A stretch of DNA of 64,000 nt from Brettanomyces bruxellensis (lineage: Eukaryota > Ascomycota > Pichiomycetes > Pichiales > Pichiaceae): NCBI RefSeq assembly GCF_011074885.1, contig NC_054689.1:1178001-1242000 (forward strand). The letters run 5' to 3'. Below, piece by piece: positions 30,105 through 39,263 of this stretch (position 1 is its first letter; each line of letters starts with the position of its first letter). The notes under the pieces were generated by a model. That model did not search any database. It was not told the origin of the DNA and saw nothing but the letters and a program-made list of their open reading frames with translations. The position numbers were made by a program, and so were the translations under genes.

Positions 30105-30971
30105 TCAATTGGAAATCTTATCTGTGGATCGCCTTGTTAATTTTATAAAACAAATATCCGTTAACGAATATTCAAGAGTTGAATGCGTATCATATGGAAA
30201 TCGCTTAACGCATGCTTTGATAAAATACTTGGTATCTAAATTGTAGTCTTGCTTTTTGGGTAGTACTGGCGTAATGCCTTTTTTGTGCCTATTTCTATGC
30301 TTCTTTTTCACAAAGTGAAAATCTCCAACGGATGGACTCACCAATGGAGCTTTTTGTGAATCATCATTCGCCAGATTTTCTGTCTCGGAAAGAAATGATA
30401 TAGAAGCAGAAATAGGGTACAGGGATAAAAATTTCCAGGAACAGAGTCTCAAGGAATATGCTTGTAAATCATTAGTGAGCAGAAGCAGTGGTTCACAGTT
30501 GACAAGAATCTTTTCAATTTCCTCGATGGGAAAATGTGGCATGTAGTACAAAATGTCATTTCTCCCATTTTCAAACGATGGTTTCTCTTCAACTACATAA
30601 TGCAGCTTGGATTGAATAAATTCTTTGTCAAGAACAGTAAAAATGGGATCCCAGAGTGAAACGACTATATCTTTTTTCGTACTGAGCTGATCTACTATTT
30701 GTTTAAGGAGACATAATTGATGGAGAGGATAAATCTCTGATTCTAAGGAACCCAAGCCTAAGCATCGAATTCCGGCAATAGGACAGTCAATTTCTTTGAG
30801 GTAAGATAGGACTGATGATGTGAACACGTTATGCTTCCCGGAATCAAACGCTTTACCAAATTTAGTCTCAAGACTTTCGATCGCATTATCTGAGATCTTT
30901 GTGTTCTTGAAATCCTTTGAATGCTCTTTGTGTACTTCAGCACCATTTTTCGGACCTAGCTTCAAAGACAT
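30105..30971 (-). CDS. BER1: SRR1-domain protein, Ber1-like
   Basis: The 288-residue product carries an SRR1-like domain, as in plant SRR1 and S. cerevisiae Ber1, a protein linked genetically to microtubules and N-terminal acetylation. The start is taken at 30971 (MSLKLGPKNG) because the frame upstream begins only with GTG. Family features are CLGLGSLESEIYPLHQLCLL (the GLGS block), IVVSLWDPIFTVLDKEFIQS, a hydrophobic YYMPHFPIEEIEKILVNCEP segment and the short LLLLTNDLQ. A basic stretch HFVKKKHRNRHKKG lies near 225-240. The biochemical role of this family is not settled. The stop nearly touches that of BMT2, with 7 bp between. Confidence 0.8.
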   Translation of the reverse strand: MSLKLGPKNGAEVHKEHSKDFKNTKISDNAIESLETKFGKAFDSGKHNVFTSSVLSYLKEIDCPIAGIRCLGLGSLESEIYPLHQLCLLKQIVDQLSTKKDIVVSLWDPIFTVLDKEFIQSKLHYVVEEKPSFENGRNDILYYMPHFPIEEIEKILVNCEPLLLLTNDLQAYSLRLCSWKFLSLYPISASISFLSETENLANDDSQKAPLVSPSVGDFHFVKKKHRNRHKKGITPVLPKKQDYNLDTKYFIKACVKRFPYDTHSTLEYSLTDICFIKLTRRSTDKISN

Positions 30972-32266
30972 CACCTTTACCTTAAAATCTTGAGACTTTG
31001 CCTAAGAGAAATATGGTTAATGGTAGTCGTCCTTAAAATAGTGTATATAGCTTATTACAGCATTAAGTTCGGCGCAGATCAAAATTTGTCACCACACAAT
31101 CAAAAAAAAAAAAGAAAAAAAAGGCCGCTGTGAGAAAAAGAAGTATAAAATCCGCTTTACCGGGAAATCTAACGATGCCTATCATCTGAACATATCTGAT
31201 TCTATCAGTAGACCAAACAAATATAATCCGCGATGTAATCACAAGGCTGTAAGAAAAAATAAAGGAAGAAGAGATGTTGGTTGTTGATTCGAGGCTTTCG
31301 TCCCAAATTATGAAAAATCCATTACCAAAACTCTCGCGCTGATTGGACAAAAATTCCTTTTCTGGGTGACAACTTGCATTTGATTTGCATACTTTTTGTG
31401 ACACTTTACGGGCCTTATTTTTTTAGAAAGATAAAAGTCCTCACAAATAAAATGACAATGCCGTTCTTAGGGATGCCCTTCTCTTTACATAGATTATAAG
31501 GTAATAAAATTGAAAACAGATAGGCAATAAGCCGTAGGATTTGGCGGAAGAAGAAAACTTCCCTCGAACAGCGTTTTCTAGTCTAAACAATAAAGTTATA
31601 TTGCATTGTTACTAAGTATCCGTGGGAATTCCCAATATCTCCATTGCGGAAAACTGGGGTGTAATTGCTGACTTTTTACTACAATAAAATTTCAACAAAA
31701 TTTTCTTTCAGCGAATTCCTACGAGTTAAACGCTCTTAAAAAAAAAAAAAAAAAAAAAATAGCTCGAGAAAGATACGCATTGTTAAAGAAACCGAGACAA
31801 GAAAAATATGCGCCAGGTAGTTTGAAATAACAACCGCCCAATATCTTCCTCTTGATCCTTTTCTTCTTCTCATCACACTTTCGTTATCCAGGTTATTTTA
31901 TCCTGACTCTCGTTAGAACCGTTTCGTCGAAACTAACACCATATTTGCTGATCTTAGGACTTGGTTTAAGCCAGTTTTAGTTGTGCCTATTGCACACGAG
32001 AAAAAGTAACAGGAAAAGTACTGGAACATACACCTATTAGCATTTTGACATAGTTCATCTTAATCAACATTTCAAGGTGACCAACTTTTAAGGTCATTTA
32101 ATATATAACAAAGGAGGAGGAGGCATTTTTTTCATTTTATTTTATTTAACTTTTTCAACAACACTTGACTGACTTGTTCAATCATTGTATATCGCTTGTG
32201 CGTTCCATTAGAATTTTTGACAGAAATCAAAAGTTCAGCACCGTTTAGCTTCATATATTATTTATT
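30972..32266. other. divergent intergenic region, 1.3 kb
   Basis: This is the upstream region of the BER1-type gene and HEM3. It has a 22-A tract at 31738-31759, a reversed CCAAT box (GATTGGA at about 31341), which may be a Hap2/3/4/5 site fitting haem control, and a TATA-like ATATATAACA at 32101. The open frame at 31063-31404 includes the poly-A region and looks spurious. Confidence 0.5.
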
Positions 32267-33526
32267 ATGTTGTCAAACCCATTATATCCAACTGCTCCAA
32301 TTCAGAACACTCCACATCATTCTCTTTCTATGCATGCCCAGACCTGCAAGGAAGAGGCCAGAGAGAAGATAACTTCGACTTCTAGCACTGTGGAAACAAG
32401 TAATGTTGGATCAGTTCTTGAGAGAGACAACACAAAGGAGGGTTCGAAGGTTCTTGGAGATTATTTGATGAATGATGAGGAAAGGGCCTTGAGACTTAGG
32501 GGTAATGCTGTTCGAATTGGCTCAAGAAAGTCTCAATTAGCTGTTATTCAGTCCGAAATAGTTGCTAAGACTATCAACGAAATATATCCTCACATCAGGA
32601 CTCCAGTCATCAAGGTCAGCACATTGGGCGACCAGATTCAGAGTAAACCATTGTATACCTTTGGTGGTAAAGCTCTATGGACGAAAGAACTTGAGGTGCT
32701 ACTCCTGGAAAGTGTTGGTGATTTTCCTCAGATTGATATGATTGTTCATTCTTTGAAGGATATGCCAACCGTGCTACCTGATTCATTTGAAATAGGATGC
32801 ATTCTGGCTCGCGAGGATCCTAGAGATGCGCTCATTATGAAAGCCGGTTCGCCATACAAATGTTTGGCAGACTTACCTGCCGGTTCTGTTGTTGGAACTT
32901 CATCAGTGAGAAGATCGGCTCAACTTCTCAAAAACTACCCACACTTGAAGTTTAACTCTGTTAGGGGTAATGTCAACAGTCGGATTAGAAAGCTAGATGA
33001 TCCTGAATCCGAATTTAGCTGTCTTATTCTTGCTGCTGCAGGATTAATTAGGCTCGGCTTACGTTCTAGGATTACGAAATATTTGGGACCCGACGAGATG
33101 TATCATGCCGTCGGTCAGGGTGCTCTAGGTGTTGAAATAGTCAAAGGTAACAAAAGACTGGAAAAAGTCTGTCAGAAGATCAGCTCATATTCAACCACGT
33201 TAGAGTGCATTGCTGAAAGAGCCTTGATGAGAACATTAGAAGGTGGCTGCTCTGTTCCTGTTGGAGTTTGGACCACTTTCAACAAGGAAACAAACACTTT
33301 GGATCTCAAATCAATTGTGCTCAGTCCGGATGGAAAGGAGTCTGTGACTGACGAGGTTGTTGCAAAAGTTACCAACTCTAATGAAGCTATGGAGTTGGGT
33401 AATGAGATTGGAAGAAGACTTATCAAGAAGGGTGCCAAGAAGATATTGGATGCCATCAACTTTGATAAGATCAACGAAATGAAACAGGCAGGAATCGATC
33501 ACAGAAATGCCAAGGGCAAGAAATGA
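32267..33526 (+). CDS. HEM3: porphobilinogen deaminase
   Basis: The 419-residue protein is hydroxymethylbilane synthase, the third enzyme of haem synthesis, which joins four porphobilinogens. Family blocks are RIGSRKSQLAVIQSEIV, TLGDQIQSKPLYTFGGKALW, IVHSLKDMPTVLPDSFEIG, SVVGTSSVRRSAQLLKNYPH (cofactor and substrate arginines), VRGNVNSRIRKLDDP, YHAVGQGALGVEI and RTLEGGCSVPVGVW; in the last, Cys328 is the dipyrromethane cofactor anchor. The catalytic core starts near residue 80. The 80-residue N-terminal extension (Ser/Thr-rich, weakly conserved in appearance) is absent from S. cerevisiae Hem3 (327 residues, cytosolic). Initiation at Met68 would give a family-sized protein, so either start is possible. 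Confidence 0.95.
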   Translation: MLSNPLYPTAPIQNTPHHSLSMHAQTCKEEAREKITSTSSTVETSNVGSVLERDNTKEGSKVLGDYLMNDEERALRLRGNAVRIGSRKSQLAVIQSEIVAKTINEIYPHIRTPVIKVSTLGDQIQSKPLYTFGGKALWTKELEVLLLESVGDFPQIDMIVHSLKDMPTVLPDSFEIGCILAREDPRDALIMKAGSPYKCLADLPAGSVVGTSSVRRSAQLLKNYPHLKFNSVRGNVNSRIRKLDDPESEFSCLILAAAGLIRLGLRSRITKYLGPDEMYHAVGQGALGVEIVKGNKRLEKVCQKISSYSTTLECIAERALMRTLEGGCSVPVGVWTTFNKETNTLDLKSIVLSPDGKESVTDEVVAKVTNSNEAMELGNEIGRRLIKKGAKKILDAINFDKINEMKQAGIDHRNAKGKK

Positions 33527-33901
33527 TGGATTTCATTCTTCTTTCGAGTTTCCTTAGGCTTTTTTTTTTCGTGTTTATCATCAAGAATTTATCTGTTCAG
33601 AGTATGAACTGTTATCATTGCTATTATGTCAGATTTTTGTTTCACCATTCCCCAATATTTATTGCCTTAGATTTTTAAGGCTTTCTATTCTTTATACATG
33701 CTTTTGGGGATTATTTTCACTATTTCTTATCTTGTACAGTGCAAAGAAAAAACGGGATTATCCTGTGGGAAGCAGTACATGGCGAGACGAGTAAATAAAG
33801 ATCTATCTGCTTAATACACAATGTTCAATAAGACCGAGAAGTAAACAGGAAAAGTAGAAATGATGATTAATGCGGGTACAAGTTCTTATGTAATTTGAGG
33901 C
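33527..33901. other. convergent intergenic region
   Basis: This holds the facing 3' ends of HEM3 and the peptide transporter gene. T-rich and A-rich runs are seen; no gene. Confidence 0.6.
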
Positions 33902-35617
33902 TCAACTAATTAATGTGCTGCCTGTAGATTTCTCGCAAAACTCTTCAGCTCTAAGGCGGTGGAAGTGAACAAAGAAGATTAAAGCGAATATAACTCCCAT
34001 CATACCACACCAACCAAATATCTTTACCAAATTAGGGTCGTAGCTCCAACAACTGATGATTTCTCCTATAATACTGCTAAAAGACATACTCGTGAGAAAT
34101 ATGGCAACAACAAAGCTCTGCATGGCTTTTGGTGAATGCGAATAAGCCAGCTCATAACAAGTAACAGTTGAAAAGCACTCTCCAATTGCCTGCAATGAAA
34201 ACATGATCGAACACCACCAAGCAGATACTGGGGCAACTGTAGGGCAAGTTGATGCATAATCTCCACATTTGCTTGTTGTGTAAATTCTATGCTGTAAAAA
34301 GGCACCATATATGGATCCTAGGCCTGCTAGGACAAAGCCAATTGTTATCTTATCAACGGATGTGAATACAATTCGCTTTCTTCGGAGAATTGGATATATA
34401 ACACAGTCCTGAATAGGGATCATGAGTATGATGGCCAATGGATTGAAAGATTGGAAAAAATCATTGGGCATACCATTTGTCGTCATTGATCCGGATTGAT
34501 TTATCTGCAACGGTGTGAGTGCACTATCGTTAACGTTAAACACGATAAAGTACAAAAAAATGGCGCAATTTTGAAAAGTACTGTGTAAATCATTCATGGT
34601 AATAGAGTGTCTGTTTGAATTCGATGAAGAAGTAGTTTGAAGTTGCGAATAAGACCAGAACTCACCGTGAAGAAGACGAGAAAACCATCCCCTCGAAAAG
34701 CATATCCGCAGTAAGGGGAAAATGGAATCAAAGATCGAACTTCCAGATGGGCTTATTATGCGCAGTTTTGGCTTTAGAAACAGCAATAAAAATGGTAACA
34801 CCATATAGACCACGGCAGTGAGTAAATAGACGGCCCAGAATCCATATTTCCTTTCGATAAAGGAGCCAATGAATGCGAGAAAGCAACCAATGTTGATGAA
34901 CAAGTAATATATTAGGGTCATCTTTTCCAAAGTTGCCTTCCTCTCAACAAGAACCTGCTCACCAGAAGGCAAACTTTTAACGTAGTCGGTTTGTGCACTG
35001 TATTGATCCATTAAAAGCGGCATTAAGTTTGGTTTAATAAAGCCAGCACTGACAGCAACCACTAAAAGGGAAATAACTGTGAGTATTAGTGATAGGGGCA
35101 CTATTCGAAGCACCACTGGAAAAGCAGCAACCAATAAAAGAACATGACCCAATATGCCCACTACGGTACCAATGACAATGGCATTAAAACGCCCAAGCTT
35201 GGTATCAGCATAATAACCACTGATAAGTGGTGAAATATTGGCAGTCCAGGTCATTAATTGCAGAAGAAAAGTAGCCAATGGAAGACCCAAGCCTAAGGCA
35301 CCAGGACTCTCATTTGAATGTGCTGCATCTTCGACAACTGCACCAGTAGTGGAATCGTGGGGTAGTCCCCGCTGGATCATATTGGTAATACATCCCTGTA
35401 TCAAATAATAAGATAGCCTTTCACTAAACTCTATAAAGCAGAGCGAATAACATACAACTGGAATACTTCCAGTGACACGTCTCAGACTGCATATATTCCC
35501 AGATCGTACCACATCATCATCGCTGCAAGTTGTATCCGTACACTTTGAAAGAATTTTTAGTTCCATCCCCTTACTACTGGAGTCTAGTACTTCTTCAACT
35601 TGTTCATGTCGATTCAT
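33902..35617 (-). CDS. PTR2: proton-coupled di/tripeptide transporter, PTR2 type
   Basis: The 571-residue protein belongs to the POT/PTR family, importing di- and tripeptides with protons across the plasma membrane. The start is taken at 35617 (MNRHEQVEEVLDSSSK), since the longer frame begins with TTG. It has the ExxER-type motif EFSERLSYYLIQG in TM1, ADTKLGRFNAIVIG, and the PTR signature GFIKPNLMPLLMDQYSAQTD, then ERKYGFWAVYLL. About 12 hydrophobic segments are visible, with a larger loop in the middle (about 300-350). An acidic, Ser-rich N-terminus precedes TM1, a region that in Ptr2-type transporters carries ubiquitination and trafficking signals. Length agrees with S. cerevisiae Ptr2 (601). 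Substrate range is inferred from the family only. Confidence 0.9.
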   Translation of the reverse strand: MNRHEQVEEVLDSSSKGMELKILSKCTDTTCSDDDVVRSGNICSLRRVTGSIPVVCYSLCFIEFSERLSYYLIQGCITNMIQRGLPHDSTTGAVVEDAAHSNESPGALGLGLPLATFLLQLMTWTANISPLISGYYADTKLGRFNAIVIGTVVGILGHVLLLVAAFPVVLRIVPLSLILTVISLLVVAVSAGFIKPNLMPLLMDQYSAQTDYVKSLPSGEQVLVERKATLEKMTLIYYLFINIGCFLAFIGSFIERKYGFWAVYLLTAVVYMVLPFLLLFLKPKLRIISPSGSSIFDSIFPLLRICFSRGWFSRLLHGEFWSYSQLQTTSSSNSNRHSITMNDLHSTFQNCAIFLYFIVFNVNDSALTPLQINQSGSMTTNGMPNDFFQSFNPLAIILMIPIQDCVIYPILRRKRIVFTSVDKITIGFVLAGLGSIYGAFLQHRIYTTSKCGDYASTCPTVAPVSAWWCSIMFSLQAIGECFSTVTCYELAYSHSPKAMQSFVVAIFLTSMSFSSIIGEIISCWSYDPNLVKIFGWCGMMGVIFALIFFVHFHRLRAEEFCEKSTGSTLIS

Positions 35618-36258
35618 TATTATTATTCCTTTTTTGCCACCATACTTTAAAGAAAAAAACTTTAGAACAAACAATTAAATAGCTACAAGATAAAACTGAC
35701 ATGTATGAGGTTTGATTTCACGCATCAGAAAAATCTGAATATTATTAATGTAAGCCTGAGAACAGAACGAGCACGCTTGAAGCATGATAATCGCTAAGTT
35801 TCCGAAAGCGGATTGTTAAGCCGGCAATGAAACATGAAGTTGGGGCTTACATAAATGAACACGCAAATATATATTGTTTTCTTGGAAATCTCGATCTGTA
35901 AACGATGAGTTGTTATTTGACGGCTTTCAATTCTTTTTGCAAAGAAACTTACTAAATTAAACAAACTAAGAGGCTTATATTAAACTACTATCTTTCGGTG
36001 AGCGGATCTATAAGAAAAATACCAGTCCTTCCAAGCGGAATAAAGCATGCCCTCTAGTTTCTCACTCCGAGAAGTTGCTAGGTTATAAAGCAGGGGAGAA
36101 AGGGAAAAGAAAAAAGAAGCGGGAAAAAAAAAAAAAAAATTTGAAAAATGATCTACCGAAGGGACAAGCGCTTACATTTCTTTTCTTGCATGCGATTAAC
36201 CAAATTAATCATAACAGATCTTAAGAATAAACAGTAAATGTCAAACTAAAATACTGAA
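35618..36258. other. divergent intergenic region
   Basis: This is the upstream region of the PTR2-type gene and the PDCD5-like gene. It contains a 16-A tract at 36124-36139 preceded by purine-rich sequence. I see no gene. Confidence 0.55.
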
Positions 36259-36663
36259 ATGGAGGACGAAGAATTAAAGGCAATAAGAGCTGCACGTCTG
36301 CAGGAATTGCGGCAAAATTCCGGTCACAATGGAAATTCCAGCAATGGACCATCAGGTAGTAACGGATCAAATCAAAATGATGCAGCACAAATGATGATGA
36401 CACAACTTTTGGAACCAGAAGCAAAGGAAAGACTTGCTAGAGTGAAACTGGTAAAGCCAGAACGTGCAGATGCAGTTATGAAATATCTTATGCAACTCTA
36501 TCAATCAGGAGCTATCGAAAGAAAAGTGAATGAAGATCAGATTGTTGACGTTTTAGAGAAAGTTGCCAGTGACGAAAGGAAGCAAAACGACACAGAAATC
36601 GTCTTTGATAGACGAGATAAAAGTGGGGAAGGGGATGTTGAAGATGATGATTTCTTTGATTAA
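36259..36663 (+). CDS. PDCD5-like DNA-binding protein
   Basis: The 134-residue protein matches the PDCD5/TFAR19 family (S. cerevisiae YMR074C; archaeal homologues exist), small three-helix-bundle proteins. Family signs are MEDEELKAIRAARLQELRQN at the N-terminus, the core LLEPEAKERLARVKLVKPER, the helix ADAVMKYLMQLYQSGAIERK and the conserved VNEDQIVDVLEKV. It ends in a DDDFFD acidic tail. A Gly/Asn/Ser-rich linker (20-40) separates helix 1 from the core. In animals the family promotes apoptosis; in yeast a role in Mn-superoxide or stress tolerance and chaperonin contact is discussed, but function is uncertain. IRC21, its neighbour in S. cerevisiae, lies 6 kb downstream here. Confidence 0.9.
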   Translation: MEDEELKAIRAARLQELRQNSGHNGNSSNGPSGSNGSNQNDAAQMMMTQLLEPEAKERLARVKLVKPERADAVMKYLMQLYQSGAIERKVNEDQIVDVLEKVASDERKQNDTEIVFDRRDKSGEGDVEDDDFFD

Positions 36664-37123
36664 TGTTCAAGCTGCCATTCAGTATTACGCCCTACTAATA
36701 GAAAAACAAGCAAGGTTTGTTGGTATGATATATAAATTTTGACATGGATTCAACTATTCCATGAAACAACTGGAATAAATATAATACTGACCACATTTAG
36801 AATGCAGTTTTTCCGTAATCCTGGTGCGTACTAGCTTTGACGTAACACCTGATAAGAAGGGTAAAAAAAAGTCCGCAAACATTAAGATCGGGAAAAAGAG
36901 AGATAGCGAAAACGCCATACTTTAAAAATAAGGAGAAAAAAAGTAAAATAAAGTTTGCAGATGTTGCGCAGAAGATTAAGATCAATTCGGGTTGATTATA
37001 TTTAGACTTGCAGAGTAATTAATTACTCAAATGACTATCTTTTTTTCTTTTTTACTTTCTGCAGGCATTTAGAAAATATCTTGAATAGAGAATCTTGTTG
37101 ATAACGAGCAAATCCATTTTGAA
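36664..37123. other. intergenic region
   Basis: This is a tandem gap between the PDCD5-like gene and the arrestin-like gene. Purine-rich and T-rich runs are present; no gene or RNA is seen. Confidence 0.55.
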
Positions 37124-38497
37124 ATGATGCCTTTTTTTGCTAATATACTCAAGAAACCATTTGAAGCGAAATTCGACGTTGAATATTGCACGGCGAACAG
37201 AATTTTTAGAAATGATACACCAAACATTCAGGGAAAGGTTACAATAAGTGCTCTAAAACAAATCAGTAAGGTGATTGAAATAGATGTTGGATTCAAGGGC
37301 CTGATACATAACTACTTCAAACAAGTTTATGTGACTTATAGTTTTACAATGACGGGGGCTGTTACCCGTGTTAAGGAACTCAAGGAAGATCGTTTATTAT
37401 TTGAGCAGGTGGATGAAAAGAAATTTGATAATCCAATCGATATCAAAGATAACGGAAAACCAATTATTAAAGACTTTAATTTTTGTTTCCCATCTACAAT
37501 AGATCTTCCAAGTACTTGCGACAAATTAGGAGGTAATGCAGATAATCAGGGACATACAACAGTATCATACTACCTATATGTTATAATCAGACGATCTGAT
37601 GGAGTGTTTCACTCCGGGGATCTTGAAATAAAGTATCCTATCTTGTTCCAAGGTGCAAGTGAGGCTTTTGCACGTGATATCATGAAAACTGTGAAATGCA
37701 AGAGTACCTTTGAATCAAAACTTAAAAGAAGAATTTGGGATATGAAGCAGAAGCAATTCACTACAAATCCAATAGCAAGAGCAAGAAGACATACGCGAGG
37801 GATTAGACAACTTTGGGACGTTAATTATCGGAAGGAAAATTATGGGATTTATGCACAGGATGTTACGCTCTATTGCAATTTCGTATACTGTGAGAATTTC
37901 AACCTCATGCGGCCTTTGAACGAGTTGCTTTGGCTTAGATTTTATGTTAGAGGTCGCAAATTAAATGATAACAACGAGAAACCAATTCTGGACGAAAATT
38001 TCTGTATCAACGGGAAATCAACTGGCCTTGGCCGCTTTTCATTAAAGGAATTAAATATAAGACTTTATCATGATATGATCATACGTACGGAGTACGCACG
38101 ATATCAATCCAAAATCTTGGATGATTTATATCTGGTGCAACCGTCGGGAGGAAGTTTTATCATGGACGTTTGCAATTTTTCGTATGATTCCAAGCAGAAC
38201 ATTTGGTATCAGGATGTTTCCATCAATGAAATACTGGGGAAAAAATCTTCAGATATCCCATTGATAGACGAACTAATTAGACCGGTTATGTGCACATATT
38301 CATTAGAATCATTTCTACGGGCAGTAACAGGCTTAAGATTTGCTCTTAAGGTTGGAACAGACGAGACTGACAGTGAAAATGTAAAAGATCTTGAAGCTGA
38401 GGCTCCAGCAGTCGTTACATGTTTTGAAAACCTTCCTGCCTATGGGGAAGAGCCTGCTCCAGATGAAATGACCCTTCCTCCAGCTTTCAGCACTTAA
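37124..38497 (+). CDS. arrestin-related trafficking adaptor-like protein
   Basis: The 457-residue protein has the layout of fungal alpha-arrestins, which bring the Rsp5 ubiquitin ligase to plasma-membrane transporters. The N-terminal arrestin sheet includes the NDTPNIQGKVTISAL and VIEIDVGFKGL strands, followed by TFKF-like segments such as FNFCFPSTIDLPST and VSYYLYVIIRRSDG; the second arrestin half covers about 240-400. The C-terminus has LPAYGEEPAPDEMTLPPAF, with LPxY and PPxF motifs rather than a standard PPxY, so Rsp5 binding would be through a variant site. Art10- or Art5-like proteins are the nearest I can think of, but I do not assign one. Start is the first of two adjacent ATGs. Confidence 0.7.
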   Translation: MMPFFANILKKPFEAKFDVEYCTANRIFRNDTPNIQGKVTISALKQISKVIEIDVGFKGLIHNYFKQVYVTYSFTMTGAVTRVKELKEDRLLFEQVDEKKFDNPIDIKDNGKPIIKDFNFCFPSTIDLPSTCDKLGGNADNQGHTTVSYYLYVIIRRSDGVFHSGDLEIKYPILFQGASEAFARDIMKTVKCKSTFESKLKRRIWDMKQKQFTTNPIARARRHTRGIRQLWDVNYRKENYGIYAQDVTLYCNFVYCENFNLMRPLNELLWLRFYVRGRKLNDNNEKPILDENFCINGKSTGLGRFSLKELNIRLYHDMIIRTEYARYQSKILDDLYLVQPSGGSFIMDVCNFSYDSKQNIWYQDVSINEILGKKSSDIPLIDELIRPVMCTYSLESFLRAVTGLRFALKVGTDETDSENVKDLEAEAPAVVTCFENLPAYGEEPAPDEMTLPPAFST

Positions 38498-39263
38498 TAC
38501 AAATTAATAGAATCATCATTACTGTGTACTGCGGTATGATGGTTTGCTTTTAGACAATTTTTAATTGATAGAGTTCAAAACGACCAGTCAAAATAAAGAA
38601 GAAGACAGCAAAATGTAGTCCACTGTGCAGGAATACTGTTCCTAAAACAGGAGTGAGATAGTGTTGTAATTGTTTTGCCAGGATGCGCTGATCCATTAAA
38701 TTTCGTACAATGCTTTGTTTTTATGGTGGCCATGTGTGCATTAATAAATATCATTTAAGCTGGACCAAGGATTTTCTTGAAGACCGATGAATTGGGGAAA
38801 AAGAAAACATAAGAAATCAACAACAACAAAAAAAAAGTAGATGCGTGGGGATGCGAGGAGGAGAAAATTAAACCAATTAAAAACATGAGGTGGAATGGCA
38901 ATGCTATCTAATAGTGAATCGCGCTTGCTTAAATTTAAGTAGTTCTTTCTCACTATCAAGAAAACAGCTTGATCAAATGAAAGATAACACTCAGTTCAAA
39001 GAGACACATTTTGGAATATTAACATTTGCAATAGCTAAAAAGAACATCTTCAAGCTGAGACTCTATCAACTGCTCCTCGAACAAGAAAGTAAAAGCAATA
39101 TAAGATCTACGCTATTCTTTACGTTTACAGTCAAGCCGAACATTGAGTATATATATCATTGCTCACAAAATTATAGTATTTTACAGGCTTTCTTTCAAGG
39201 CAGGTGCGTCCCTTTGATAACTACTAATAAGATAGGGATTTTGACATAAATGCTTTCAAATCA
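38498..39263. other. intergenic region with a possible exon
   Basis: This lies between the arrestin-like gene and the HMG-like gene. An open frame from an ATG at 38977 runs for 90 codons to 39249. A GTGCGT at 39204 and a TTTACAG at 39295 would join it in phase to the next gene, with a TACTAAT-like branch box between. The fit in phase is suggestive, not proven. Confidence 0.4.
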
